64,000 nt of DNA, taken from Halobacillus_B rhizosphaerae (GTDB lineage Bacteria; Bacillota; Bacilli; Bacillales; Halobacillaceae). The stretch covers positions 62,001-126,000 of the forward strand of contig NZ_JAUTWQ010000011.1 of the NCBI RefSeq assembly GCF_046719735.1, in the 5' to 3' direction. Each line of letters starts with the position of its first letter. Within the stretch, counting starts at the first letter, position 1. Under the pieces are notes generated by a model. That model was not told where the DNA came from. It saw only the letters and a program-made list of their open reading frames with translations, and did no database searches. The position numbers and the translations under genes are program-made. This document shows positions 25,735 through 34,088 of the stretch, piece after piece.

Positions 25735-26655
25735 ATGAAAGAAGCGGTAATGGAGCTTAAAAATGTTAAAAAAACCATTAAAAATAAGCCGATTATTAAA
25801 GGGTTGGATTTCTCGATACATAGTGGAGAGGTCTTTGGCTTCCTCGGACCGAATGGTGCGGGTAAGACGACAACGATCCGGATGATGGTGGGTCTCATGG
25901 AGTTGACAGAGGGAGATGTCCTGATTCATGGGAAAAGTATCAAGAAGGATTTTAAACAGGCCATCCAGCACGTAGGCGGAATCGTTGAAAATCCAGAAAT
26001 GTATCCATTCATGAGCGGGTGGAAAAACCTTATTCATTATTCAAGAATGGTTCCAGGAGTAACGCAGGATAGAATTATGGAAGTGGTTAAGCTCGTGGGC
26101 TTAGAGAAACGTCTGAAGGATAAAGTAGGGAAGTACTCTCTGGGTATGAGACAGCGTTTAGGAATCGCCCAGGCACTTTTACATAATCCTTCTATTTTAA
26201 TTCTTGATGAACCGACGAACGGTCTTGATCCATCAGGTATCCGTGAAATTAGAGCCTATATTAGAAAATTAGCGGCTGAAGAAGGAGTGGCCGTCATTGT
26301 GTCCAGTCACATCCTATCTGAGATGGAAATGATGTGTGATCGAATCGGTATTATAAAAAATGGAGAAATTATTTCGATCCAGACGGTAAATGATGCTTTG
26401 CAGCAGTCTGACCAGAAGGAAGTCCGTCTTGATGCGACTCCTGTTGAAACAGCTATGGAAGTAGTCGAAGAGCTCACCAAACAGGCGCCAGTTCGTGAAA
26501 ACGACTCGTTAGTGTTTACAGTGAAGCATGAGGAAGTTCCGCTGCTGATTAACAAGCTTGTAGAGAGGCAAGTAGAAGTATTTGCAGTGAACGTCAATCG
26601 TGCCACATTAGAAGATAAATTTCTGGATTTGATTGGAGAGGGATCTATTGAGTAA
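25735..26655 (+). CDS. ABC transporter ATP-binding protein (BcrA/YxlF type)
   Basis: 306 residues. Walker A GPNGAGKTT (38-46), Q-loop region (VGGIVENPEMYPFMSG), signature YSLGMRQRLG, Walker B ILILDEPTNGLDP and switch histidine in VIVSSHILSEME. The C-terminal 80-residue extension is typical of bacitracin-type ABC-2 exporters. Start at ATG 25735 with AGGGAGGGAAAG; the second ATG (residue 6) is possible. The gene overlaps the permease gene by 8 nt. Pairs with the ABC-2 permease and DUF4064 protein; probable role in peptide or lipid export or defence, substrate unknown. Confidence 0.92.
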   Translation: MKEAVMELKNVKKTIKNKPIIKGLDFSIHSGEVFGFLGPNGAGKTTTIRMMVGLMELTEGDVLIHGKSIKKDFKQAIQHVGGIVENPEMYPFMSGWKNLIHYSRMVPGVTQDRIMEVVKLVGLEKRLKDKVGKYSLGMRQRLGIAQALLHNPSILILDEPTNGLDPSGIREIRAYIRKLAAEEGVAVIVSSHILSEMEMMCDRIGIIKNGEIISIQTVNDALQQSDQKEVRLDATPVETAMEVVEELTKQAPVRENDSLVFTVKHEEVPLLINKLVERQVEVFAVNVNRATLEDKFLDLIGEGSIE

Positions 26656-27613
26656 TTTTATCCAGCTGATACGTAATGAACAAATGAAGATGTATTCTCA
26701 AATCTCCACATGGATTATGTTCGGGGTTTTGGCTCTGGTGATTATTGTATTTGGCGTATTTTTGAAAGTGAATGATTCAATCACCGATCAAGGTGCTCCA
26801 ACAGGAGATGACTGGAAGCAGGAATTGCAGGCGGAAAATGATCAGATAAAGGAAGGGATGAAAGATGCACCTAAACAAGTGCAGGATAATCCTCAGTCCA
26901 CTTCCAAAATAGACGAGAACAATTACCGGATTGAGCATAATATCAAACCGAAAGAATATGATGCGTGGAGTTTTGTTAATGCAAACAAGACTAACATATC
27001 ACTCATCAGTTTGTTTACCATTATTGTAGCGGCGGGAATTATTGCCAATGAGTTTAAATGGGGAACCATAAAGCTGTTACTCATCCGGCCGATTTCCCGG
27101 GCTAAAATACTATTCTCAAAGTACGTATCTGTCCTGGTATTTGCCCTGACGATGCTCGTATTTCTTTATATTTTTTCATTTATCATCGGAGCCATGTTGT
27201 TTGGCATCGACGGCTTTTCTCAAACCTATTTGTACCAGCATTCGGGCGAGTTTATCGAATCGCCGATCTTCCAGCATACGATTTCGATTTATTTATTAAA
27301 TTCAGTAAATCTTCTCATGATGGCCAGTTTTGCGTTTATGATTTCTGCTGTATTTAGAAATAGTTCACTATCCATTGGAGTTGCGATTTTTCTAATGATG
27401 TCAGGAAGTACATTAGTGGTTTTTGTCGCCAGCAAAGAATGGGCCAAATATATTTTATTTGCCAATACGGATTTAACGGTATTCTTTGAGGGAAGCCCTA
27501 TCATTGAAGGGTTGACTTTACCATTTTCTGTGAGTGTGTTAGCGGTGTACTTTGTGTTATTTATTGGATTAGCATGGTTTTTCTTTACAAAGCGTGATGT
27601 AGCTAGTGCTTAA
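26648..27613 (+). CDS. ABC-2 type permease
   Basis: 321 residues from the TTG at 26648 (SNFIQLIRNEQMKMY), with GGAGAGGG upstream and an 8-nt overlap with the ATPase stop. One membrane helix near the N-terminus, a roughly 80-residue polar extracellular loop rich in Gln/Asp/Lys, then five further helices; ANEFKWGTIKLLLIRPISR is typical of the ABC-2 family. Translationally coupled partner of the preceding ATPase. Confidence 0.9.
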   Translation: MSNFIQLIRNEQMKMYSQISTWIMFGVLALVIIVFGVFLKVNDSITDQGAPTGDDWKQELQAENDQIKEGMKDAPKQVQDNPQSTSKIDENNYRIEHNIKPKEYDAWSFVNANKTNISLISLFTIIVAAGIIANEFKWGTIKLLLIRPISRAKILFSKYVSVLVFALTMLVFLYIFSFIIGAMLFGIDGFSQTYLYQHSGEFIESPIFQHTISIYLLNSVNLLMMASFAFMISAVFRNSSLSIGVAIFLMMSGSTLVVFVASKEWAKYILFANTDLTVFFEGSPIIEGLTLPFSVSVLAVYFVLFIGLAWFFFTKRDVASA

Positions 27614-27631
27614 TAAAAAGGAGGAGTTTAA

Positions 27632-28090
27632 ATGAGTAGAGTAGCAGAAATTATCTTTTCGGTTATCGGATTAGTTATTTATGGTCTTGTGTTCTTTTTC
27701 AGCTTTCGAGTTTTGACAATGCAGGAGGATACGAAAGCGCAGTTTAAACAACAGATGCAGGATGCGATGAATTCGAATCCCAATGCTCAGGGAAACAGCG
27801 TTTCAGTCGATAAAATCATTGATGCCATCAGCACGGGATCTTTAGTTATCGTCATATTCTCGGCCATTGCCATCATTCTTGGAATCGTAGCGATTGTCTT
27901 TCTTAAAGGAAACAAAAAACCGAAAGCTGCTGGGATTATTTTAATCGTAACCGGCGTAGTTACCACCCTCGGTACAATTGCCTTTGGTATATTTGGGGGC
28001 ATTGCCTATTTAATTGCCGGCATTACGGCGCTCGTAAGGAAGTCTAAGAATAAACCTAATACAGAAGAAAGCTCAGTGGAAAATTATTAA
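27632..28090 (+). CDS. DUF4064-type small membrane protein
   Basis: 152 residues, four hydrophobic segments with a polar loop after the first (QFKQQMQDAMNSNPNAQG). The pattern matches DUF4064 proteins that are often found beside ABC-2 exporters in Bacillaceae. Starts 18 bp after the permease stop with AAAGGAGGAG, so it is the third gene of that operon. Role unknown; possibly a membrane accessory to the exporter. Confidence 0.78.
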   Translation: MSRVAEIIFSVIGLVIYGLVFFFSFRVLTMQEDTKAQFKQQMQDAMNSNPNAQGNSVSVDKIIDAISTGSLVIVIFSAIAIILGIVAIVFLKGNKKPKAAGIILIVTGVVTTLGTIAFGIFGGIAYLIAGITALVRKSKNKPNTEESSVENY

Positions 28091-28114
28091 TTCTTAATGA
28101 ATAATTTTATTACA

Positions 28115-28154
28115 AAACCCGAACCGTGGATGACCATTGGTTCGGGCTTTTTTA
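28115..28154 (+). terminator. Terminator of the ABC exporter operon
   Basis: CCCGAACC and GGTTCGGG arms (28118-28125, 28139-28146), followed by CTTTTTTATT. Confidence 0.88.
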
Positions 28155-28271
28155 TTTTCATTCCCCGCTCGATTTTACTTTTTCCGTGGACTAAAATGTA
28201 ACAAGAGGCTCTCTGTTTTTGATATAATAGTCCTACATCTAGAACTATAGAATTAGAAAAAGGAGCATCTA

Positions 28272-29780
28272 ATGGGTCCGTTTACTGCCTTTCAACGTCG
28301 TATTTTATTCAATTATATGATTGGATCACTGCTCGCGGTCTTTGGAGTGGGCAGTGTATTTATTTTTCACACCCTGTCATTATCTGATTCCGAAGTTCAT
28401 TATCTAGTTAAAGTCATGGTCATCTCAGTCGTGATCATGCTGACCGGAGAATTTATCATATATCGGTCTCATGTAAAACCAATTAAAGAAGTGTTTCGCA
28501 GTGAACGACCGTCCATGCACGCGGTCAAGCAAGGCTATTTGGCAGCTCATCAATTTCCGCTGTTAACGGTAAAGCGTATCATGGGCCCGCACTTATTTGG
28601 TTTAGCTATACCATCCTCGCTTCTGTCTCTTACCGGCATATATCTGGACTGGATTCACCTTCCGTACTATTACATAGCGCTCGCGTGGAGTGGTGCATTT
28701 CTTATCGCAGTTCTTCATTCCTTAATCGAATTTTTTCTAACGTACCAAAGTGTGCAGCTGTTGCTTCATTCCTTTTCTGCCAGAACAAAGGAGCTTGGCT
28801 ATCCAGCTTTAAAGCTGGAGGGAAGAATATATTTAAGTATTAAAAGGAAAATGCTTATCAGCTCCCTTTTCACGGCGGTCTTTCCTGTACTTCTGTTTAT
28901 TTTAGCTTCCCAGATTCGACTTAGTCAGGAGGGCGGTTCGGGCTTGGAAAGTTATTGGAGCTGGTCCGTATTGGTCATCGTCGTCATCTTATTTATGGCG
29001 CTAGTTATAGCGGTTCTTCTCTATAGAAGTATTGAGCAGCCTATGAACTCCTTACGGCAAAGGTTTGAAGAGGTGCGGAGCGGCGAATTGGAATATATGA
29101 ATAACATTTATTCAGACGAATTTTCCAAACTAGTTACAGGGTTCAACCACATGGTTTCTAGTATAAAAGAAAGAGATGAGCGGAATGAACAGCTGCTGGA
29201 GAGCTTCTTTACTGTGTTTGCAGCTACCCTCGATGCAAGGGACCCATATACAGCGGGGCATTCGGCTCGAGTAGCTGACTATTGTGTGCAAATCGCAAGC
29301 AGAGCAAATTTCTCCCTGGAGGACATAGACCTGCTAAGGAAATCCGCACTTCTCCATGATATAGGTAAAATTGGAGTTCGAGATCATGTCTTATTAAAAG
29401 AGGAATCTCTGACTGAAGAGGAGTTTGAACAAATTAAGCAGCATCCTGTGATTGGGGCAGATATACTGCATCAGGTTCAGCTCCCTAGCGAACTTCTTCC
29501 CGTAATCCCGGGAGTTCGCTCTCATCACGAACGTTTAGATGGGAAAGGATATCCTGATGGGCTGACAGGAACAGAAATTCCGTTGTTTGGAAGGTTAATG
29601 GCAGTAGCAGACGCTTTTGATGCTATGACTAGTGACCGCCCTTACAGAAAAGGAATGTCTATTGAACAAGCAATGAGGATTATTGAAGAAGGGAAAGGGA
29701 CCCAATGGGATGTTTATTTCGCAGATCTTCTCCTCGCTATTATGAGGGAGAAGAATCTTAACCAGGTTTCTTCCACTTAG
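28272..29780 (+). CDS. Membrane HD-GYP domain protein (probable c-di-GMP phosphodiesterase)
   Basis: 502 residues. About six membrane helices in residues 1-260, then a HAMP-like linker (270-315), then a full HD-GYP domain. The catalytic motifs are H362-D363 (LLHDIGKIG), the HxxH/HH region (KQHPVIGADIL, RSHHERLDGKG), G426-Y427-P428 and the DAFDAMTSDRPYR signature. Proteins of this class degrade cyclic di-GMP. No EAL or GGDEF domain is present. A TATAAT at 28223-28228 may be its -10. Monocistronic. The membrane sensor region is unlike known ligand-binding folds that I recognise. Confidence 0.92.
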   Translation: MGPFTAFQRRILFNYMIGSLLAVFGVGSVFIFHTLSLSDSEVHYLVKVMVISVVIMLTGEFIIYRSHVKPIKEVFRSERPSMHAVKQGYLAAHQFPLLTVKRIMGPHLFGLAIPSSLLSLTGIYLDWIHLPYYYIALAWSGAFLIAVLHSLIEFFLTYQSVQLLLHSFSARTKELGYPALKLEGRIYLSIKRKMLISSLFTAVFPVLLFILASQIRLSQEGGSGLESYWSWSVLVIVVILFMALVIAVLLYRSIEQPMNSLRQRFEEVRSGELEYMNNIYSDEFSKLVTGFNHMVSSIKERDERNEQLLESFFTVFAATLDARDPYTAGHSARVADYCVQIASRANFSLEDIDLLRKSALLHDIGKIGVRDHVLLKEESLTEEEFEQIKQHPVIGADILHQVQLPSELLPVIPGVRSHHERLDGKGYPDGLTGTEIPLFGRLMAVADAFDAMTSDRPYRKGMSIEQAMRIIEEGKGTQWDVYFADLLLAIMREKNLNQVSST

Positions 29781-29878
29781 TATTAACTAAGAGGATATGT
29801 AAAAGAGGCAGGGGTATATAGAAATGCCTCCACCAAAAAACGGACAATTGAGGGAAGGGCAGAAGTTTACCCTGAATA

Positions 29879-29962
29879 GCCGCTCCGGAAATACACTCAG
29901 CTTTTCGCGGGCGGCTGGTGTGCCTTCCTCCCGCAGAAGTCTCCGTGTATTTCCTACGCTGG
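29879..29962. repeat. Dispersed hairpin element, copy R5 (internally deleted)
   Basis: Arms GGAAATACAC (29887-29896) and GTGTATTTCC (29945-29954). Shares the core CGGGCGGCTGG, CTTCCTCCCGCAG and AGTCTCCG with copy R6 but lacks about 37 bp of its centre. A short plus-strand open frame through it is not a gene. Confidence 0.8.
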
Positions 29963-29984
29963 AATTATTGATAAGACAAACAAA

Positions 29985-30038
29985 AAATCCGATCGATGAT
30001 GGAATATTATCGACATTCTTCCATCATCGATCGGATTT
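29985..30038 (-). terminator. Terminator of the small CxxC protein gene
   Basis: AAATCCGATCGATGATGGA and TCCATCATCGATCGGATTT arms. The minus strand continues with a T-run. Flanking sequence TTTAATAATCGC is shared with the terminator at 35107. Confidence 0.88.
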
Positions 30039-30076
30039 AATAATCGCTAAAAAACCTCTTTCCCAATCTCTTTTCC

Positions 30077-30253
30077 TTAATCCAATATTCGGTTCATTTC
30101 ATCAACATCAGCAAGCTGACGGTTGGCAGGGATTCCGTTCTGTGGCATGATCCCTTCACCATTACAAATCTTACAAGTATAGCTCCATTCTTCATCATCT
30201 GATAAAAGGCCTCTTCCGTCGCAAGCTAAACAAACTTGTTCTCGTTTTGCCAT
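30077..30253 (-). CDS. Small protein with two CxxCxGxG motifs
   Basis: 58 residues from the ATG at 30253, with AAAGGAGC upstream. Two DnaJ-like zinc-binding half-motifs: CLACDGRG (residues 8-15) and CKICNGEG (27-34). The acidic C-terminus ends in DEMNRILD. Similar to small chaperone-type zinc-finger proteins of Bacillales. Probably binds one Zn2+ via four cysteines; partner unknown. Divergent from the FNT gene and followed by its own terminator. Confidence 0.82.
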   Translation of the reverse strand: MAKREQVCLACDGRGLLSDDEEWSYTCKICNGEGIMPQNGIPANRQLADVDEMNRILD

Positions 30254-30381
30254 AATTATGCTCCTTTATCGTTCGTCGTTACCTATAATGTGCTACATTT
30301 CACGAAATGTTATTCCAACACGCTAAATTGGGATTATATACCTTGGATACCGGGAATAGCAAAATCATTGGAGGGATAGGT

Positions 30382-31287
30382 ATGGCAAGGGAAGAAGAAA
30401 ATATGCAAGATAAAGAAAACAAAGAGAATAAAGAAACAGATACCACGATAAATGGGCAAGTAGATCAGCCTGGCCGCCAGTTTTATATTCCATCACAAAT
30501 TGTGGATGAATTTGGCGAAAAGGGAAGAGACCACTTAAATAAGCGGTTTCGAGCGCAATTTCTTTTAGCGTTGACGGCGGGGTCTTTTATGACGTTTGGC
30601 GCCGTGTTTTCCATCCTGTTAGCTGTAGGAATTGAATCTAAAGGGCTTTATCACCTGCTTTCAGGAATTGGCTTTGCTTCAGGATATGCAATGGTGTTTA
30701 TTTCAGGGTCCGTATTATTTACGGAAATTAATGTACTGCTGCCTTCTTATTTATTTAATAAAGGAGGATTAATGAAGCGGACAATCTATAAATTCTGGGC
30801 TTCAGCTTATGTAGGGAACATTCTTGGAGCCTTTTTGGTGGGAATTCTTATACAATTATCCGCCTCACTTTCACCATCGTTCTATAATGAATTATCCATG
30901 TATCTGGATCACAAAATGAAATTTATGGAAGACGGTGTGTTAGGCTGGTTTGAAATATTAATTTCCGGTATTCTGGCAAACTGGCTGATTGGTATGGCGG
31001 CTTTTCTTACAACCGCTGCCAGAGATATTACAGGAAAGTTTCTCGGTACTATGCTGCCGGTCATCTTGTTCGTGGCTGGCAACTTCCAGCACAGTGCAGC
31101 GAATATGGGTTATTTCAGCATGGGGATATTATCTACAGATAAGTATCAATGGTACGAATATATTTTCTTTAATTTAGTACCTGCAAGTATTGGGAATTTA
31201 ATTGGCGGAGGCATATTGGTCTCCTTATTATTCTCTTATGCCTATAAAGAAGATATTCAGACGTCCCTGGGAAGAACGAATGGTTAA
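30382..31287 (+). CDS. Formate/nitrite transporter family channel
   Basis: 301 residues from the ATG at 30382, with GGAGGGATAG upstream; an earlier ATG would add 25 residues without a ribosome binding site. A charged N-terminal tail of about 55 residues is followed by six membrane helices typical of FNT pentameric channels (GSFMTFGAVFS, AYVGNILGAFLVG, ILANWLIGMA, FQHSAANMGYFS). The third-helix histidine region (NFQHSAANM) matches the conserved FNT pattern. Transports small anions such as formate, nitrite or hydrosulfide; which one cannot be told. The long N-terminal tail is unusual. Confidence 0.88.
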   Translation: MAREEENMQDKENKENKETDTTINGQVDQPGRQFYIPSQIVDEFGEKGRDHLNKRFRAQFLLALTAGSFMTFGAVFSILLAVGIESKGLYHLLSGIGFASGYAMVFISGSVLFTEINVLLPSYLFNKGGLMKRTIYKFWASAYVGNILGAFLVGILIQLSASLSPSFYNELSMYLDHKMKFMEDGVLGWFEILISGILANWLIGMAAFLTTAARDITGKFLGTMLPVILFVAGNFQHSAANMGYFSMGILSTDKYQWYEYIFFNLVPASIGNLIGGGILVSLLFSYAYKEDIQTSLGRTNG

Positions 31288-31374
31288 TGGTCTCACTGCA
31301 GGAATTACAAAGCCTTCAGTTATTCATAAAATATTAATACAAGAAACCAGCATAGTTTAAGGAGAGTAGAAACG

Positions 31375-32077
31375 ATGAAGCAAGTGATTGCTATGGGGGG
31401 AGGCGGCTTCTCTATGGAGCCGGAAAATCCTCTCCTGGATCAATACGTCCTGCGGCAGGTTCACTCAGATCATCCGAGAGTATGCTTTATTCCCACGGCT
31501 AGCGGCGATGCAGAAACCTATATTGAAAAAATTTTACGACTCATTTAAACAATTTGATTGTGAACCGACTCACTTAGCTTTGTTTAAGCCCCCCGGACGA
31601 GATATACGTTCATTCGTAATGCAGCAGGACATTATTTATGTGGGCGGAGGAAGTACGAAGAATTTGCTTGCCCTATGGAAGGAATGGGGGCTTGACCAGA
31701 TTCTAGTAGAAGCATGGGAGAGTGGCATTGTGCTTGCTGGTTTGAGTGCTGGAGCCATCTGCTGGTTTGACCAGGGGCTGACAGATTCTTATGGAGATAC
31801 TCCTGAACCCATTGAGTGCCTGGGGATTCTGTCAGGGAGCTGCTGTCCTCATTATAATGGGGAAGTAAAGCGCAGACCTGCTTTTGAACAAGCCATTCAA
31901 GAGGAGAATATGTTGGCTGGATATGGTCTTGATGATGGAGCAGCTCTCCATTACGTTGATAAAGAATTAAGGCATGTCATTTCTTCCCGGTCTGAAGCTA
32001 GTGCTTATTATGTGAGTAAAGCCGGGGACGGAGTGAAGGAAGAAGAGCTGCCGATTCAATATTTAGCAAATGACTAA
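31375..32077 (+). pseudogene. pepE: Peptidase E (S51, YgaJ-like), frameshifted
   Basis: Aspartyl dipeptidase family. The ATG at 31375, with AAGGAGAG upstream, opens MKQVIAMGGGGFSMEPENP...PTASGDAETYIEK, then stops prematurely after ILRLI. The remainder is intact in the next frame: FYDSFKQFDCEPTHLALFKPPG through the catalytic serine region GLSAGAICW, the NCPHY-like SCCPHY and DDGAA, ending at 32077. Removing one A from the A6-T4 run at 31526-31535 restores a full-length protein of about 233 residues. So this is either a recent +1 frameshift, a homopolymer sequencing error or, less likely, slippage-rescued. Confidence 0.88.
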
Positions 32078-32115
32078 GCCTGCATAACATGAGATAAAAG
32101 AAAATTATTCAACAG

Positions 32116-32153
32116 AGAACCCGGACCATTGGAAATCAATAGTCCGGGTTCTT
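32116..32153. terminator. Bidirectional terminator
   Basis: GAACCCGGACCATTG with CAATAGTCCGGGTTC, between the convergent peptidase E and DinB genes. Confidence 0.8.
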
Positions 32154-32188
32154 GTTATTGGAAAGCTCTATGATTAAAATTTTTGCGC

Positions 32189-32659
32189 CTATTCAAACAA
32201 TAGTACTCCTGGATCTTTTTTGTAAGTGTGAACCAGCATACTGTGGAGCTGTCCACGATGGTGATACATGTGCGCGATGATTTCCAGAAGCCATTCAAAC
32301 CGGGTATAGGTAACCCCCCACCATGATGTAGTTTCAGTGTGCAAATGTTCCTCTGTATAGTTCTCAAATTGAGCTTTCAAGTGGGAGAAGTGTTGAAACA
32401 TTGCTCCAAGAATCTCGTCCGTAGTTTGGAAAGAGAGCGATTGATAGAAATTATTCATTTCCTCCTCTGAAGCTTCTTCTAGAATATGGCCATCAGCTGC
32501 AGGGATCGCAGCAAGATGTTCGAGCAATTCTCCTACAGAATGCTTATTGGGTGTAGGCCGATAATTAAGATCTTCTTCATCAAGCTGGCCGACAATTTCT
32601 GAGATGGAAGCAATAACAACTTCTAATTGATGAAATGCGCTTTGACAATATATATTCAT
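32189..32659 (-). CDS. DinB family protein
   Basis: 156 residues from the ATG at 32659; GAGG lies at 9 nt. The DinB-fold histidines are visible in GELLEHLAAIP and AHMYHHRGQLHSML. A potential metal-dependent thiol transferase; no partner is evident. A second DinB gene lies at 15926-16435. Convergent with the peptidase E gene. Confidence 0.86.
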   Translation of the reverse strand: MNIYCQSAFHQLEVVIASISEIVGQLDEEDLNYRPTPNKHSVGELLEHLAAIPAADGHILEEASEEEMNNFYQSLSFQTTDEILGAMFQHFSHLKAQFENYTEEHLHTETTSWWGVTYTRFEWLLEIIAHMYHHRGQLHSMLVHTYKKDPGVLLFE

Positions 32660-32832
32660 ATCAAACAACCTCATTTAAAAAAATTTATTCTAGCTACTTA
32701 CATTCTTCAAATAGGGTGAAAATCCTTTTTAATTTAGTAAGTTTCCTTTTGTTTGATGCCGAATTTCCAGGGCGTAATTAAAGCTCTAAGGAGATAGGTC
32801 TTGTATAACAGATAGTGAAATAAATGGAAAAC

Positions 32833-32864
32833 AAAAAAGCCTGAGGGAATTTCTCAAGCTTTTA
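32833..32864 (-). terminator. Terminator after the AimR-like gene
   Basis: AAAGCTTGAG and CTCAGGCTTT arms on the minus strand, followed by TTTTG. Confidence 0.8.
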
Positions 32865-32878
32865 AAGAAAAGTTCGGC

Positions 32879-33907
32879 TTACACAATGGTTATTAATTCT
32901 TTAAGATAGTGTTCTGGAAGCTGAGCAAAAAATAAATCCCCATAGTCATTAATAAATCTGTTCTTTGCCTTATTTAATTTAAGCGGGTCTTCCGTTGCCG
33001 CACCTAAATATGTTTCTTGAAATGGAGTCGGGTTGTGTACTTTGCTCAAAATATCCACGGCTTTTTTATTCTTATGATTGGCAATAGCTAGATGAGCGGT
33101 TTCAATCGGATCCGGAGTTAATATTCCTTTTGTTTTCTTATGAATAGCAGAAATAAAGGGAATCGTGTGGTTCGTAAGGGCTGTCCTGGAATGATCTAAG
33201 TTATAGTTAACGGCAATTCCCAGAGCCGACTGAGCATTATAAATCGCAGAATCATAATCTTGAAATGTATCGCAAAGCGCAAGATTATGGTACATCCTGC
33301 TGAGTTTTCTTGGGGTCAGACCCGAATTAATATAACGGTACGCATGCTTTTTCGCCAATAAAACGTTGTTAGTCTTCCAATAATGCTGAAAGAGCAGTTC
33401 TTCAAACCGGAGTTTCATGTAATAGTGGAAGAGTGGTTCGTTAATTTGTACGAGCGCAGAATAAATGTCATCGACGTACTTGTCGAGTCCAGTATACTGC
33501 TTGGTGTCAAAATAGGCATAAACGATTAAGAATAAGTGAAGACATTTTAATGAAGGATGGTTGAACTTTAAAGGGATCAGCCATTTGAGGTCCTTCTCCT
33601 TAAGAGGTGTTTTCTTTCGGTTATAAAGAACACGATACATCATAAGGACTTCTTTACTATAATGACTGGTGTGCAAGAGCTGCTCCAATTCTGTGAAATA
33701 GTCATTCATATATAGAAACTCTAAACTAGCCAGCTGGTCTTCGATAATCATACTTCTATGGGTAAGACAGTAAATCATAGTAGATTCAGCTGCCTGGTGT
33801 TTTGATTTATGTTTAAGGTGGTTATGATAGATTTCATAGATGGAAGAATCCCGATCCATGTGAACGCGATTTAATTGACTAGGTTCAATTACGTTATGAA
33901 CTCCCAT
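32879..33907 (-). CDS. AimR-like TPR peptide-receptor protein without HTH
   Basis: 342 residues from the ATG at 33907; a TTG 12 nt upstream is an alternative. All-helical, with TPR-like repeats. The order and spacing of motifs match arbitrium receptors (AimR): EFLYMNDYFTELEQLL, VLYNRK, LLAKKHAYRYINSGL, MYHNLALCDTFQDYDSA, then LFFAQLPEHYLKEL at the end. AimR has an N-terminal helix-turn-helix that is missing here; only about 25 residues precede the repeats. No AimP-type peptide gene follows; a terminator comes directly after the stop. So it is probably a chromosomal relative, acting through protein contacts or as a peptide sensor. A perfect palindrome lies 22 bp upstream. Confidence 0.75.
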   Translation of the reverse strand: MGVHNVIEPSQLNRVHMDRDSSIYEIYHNHLKHKSKHQAAESTMIYCLTHRSMIIEDQLASLEFLYMNDYFTELEQLLHTSHYSKEVLMMYRVLYNRKKTPLKEKDLKWLIPLKFNHPSLKCLHLFLIVYAYFDTKQYTGLDKYVDDIYSALVQINEPLFHYYMKLRFEELLFQHYWKTNNVLLAKKHAYRYINSGLTPRKLSRMYHNLALCDTFQDYDSAIYNAQSALGIAVNYNLDHSRTALTNHTIPFISAIHKKTKGILTPDPIETAHLAIANHKNKKAVDILSKVHNPTPFQETYLGAATEDPLKLNKAKNRFINDYGDLFFAQLPEHYLKELITIV

Positions 33908-33928
33908 GCAGCCTCTCAACCTTTCCTT

Positions 33929-33947
33929 AATATAATTTAATTATATT
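33929..33947. promoter_or_regulatory. 19-bp palindrome before the AimR-like gene
   Basis: AATATAATT, T, AATTATATT: perfect 9-bp arms, 22 bp upstream of the start codon. Also within 145 bp of the divergent MerR gene. Confidence 0.5.
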
Positions 33948-34039
33948 ACACTAATTGGCAAAAACAAGCCATTATTTTGCATAATGAGCAATAATTGTGA
34001 AATTTCTATAAATTTTGTGATAAAACTCTATTTTTCGCC

Positions 34040-34070
34040 TTGACCCTAACGTTACGGTATAGATTATATT
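34040..34070 (+). promoter_or_regulatory. MerR-type promoter/operator
   Basis: TTGACC (34040-34045), a 19-bp spacer containing the palindromic CTAACGTTACGG, and TATATT (34065-34070). The elongated spacer with a central dyad is characteristic of MerR family autoregulated promoters. Confidence 0.8.
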
Positions 34071-34088
34071 AGCATTGAGGTGGTCACC

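Noticed and set aside
29824..30150. 108-codon plus-strand frame
   Set aside because: Spans repeat R5, a terminator and the antisense of the small CxxC gene.
31526..31535. Programmed frameshift in the peptidase E gene
   Set aside because: The A6-T4 run is short for transcription slippage and related peptidase E genes need no frameshift; a mutation or base-calling error is simpler.
32680..32878. AimP-like pheromone gene downstream of the AimR-like gene
   Set aside because: Only a terminator and A+T-rich sequence; no short frame with a signal peptide was found.
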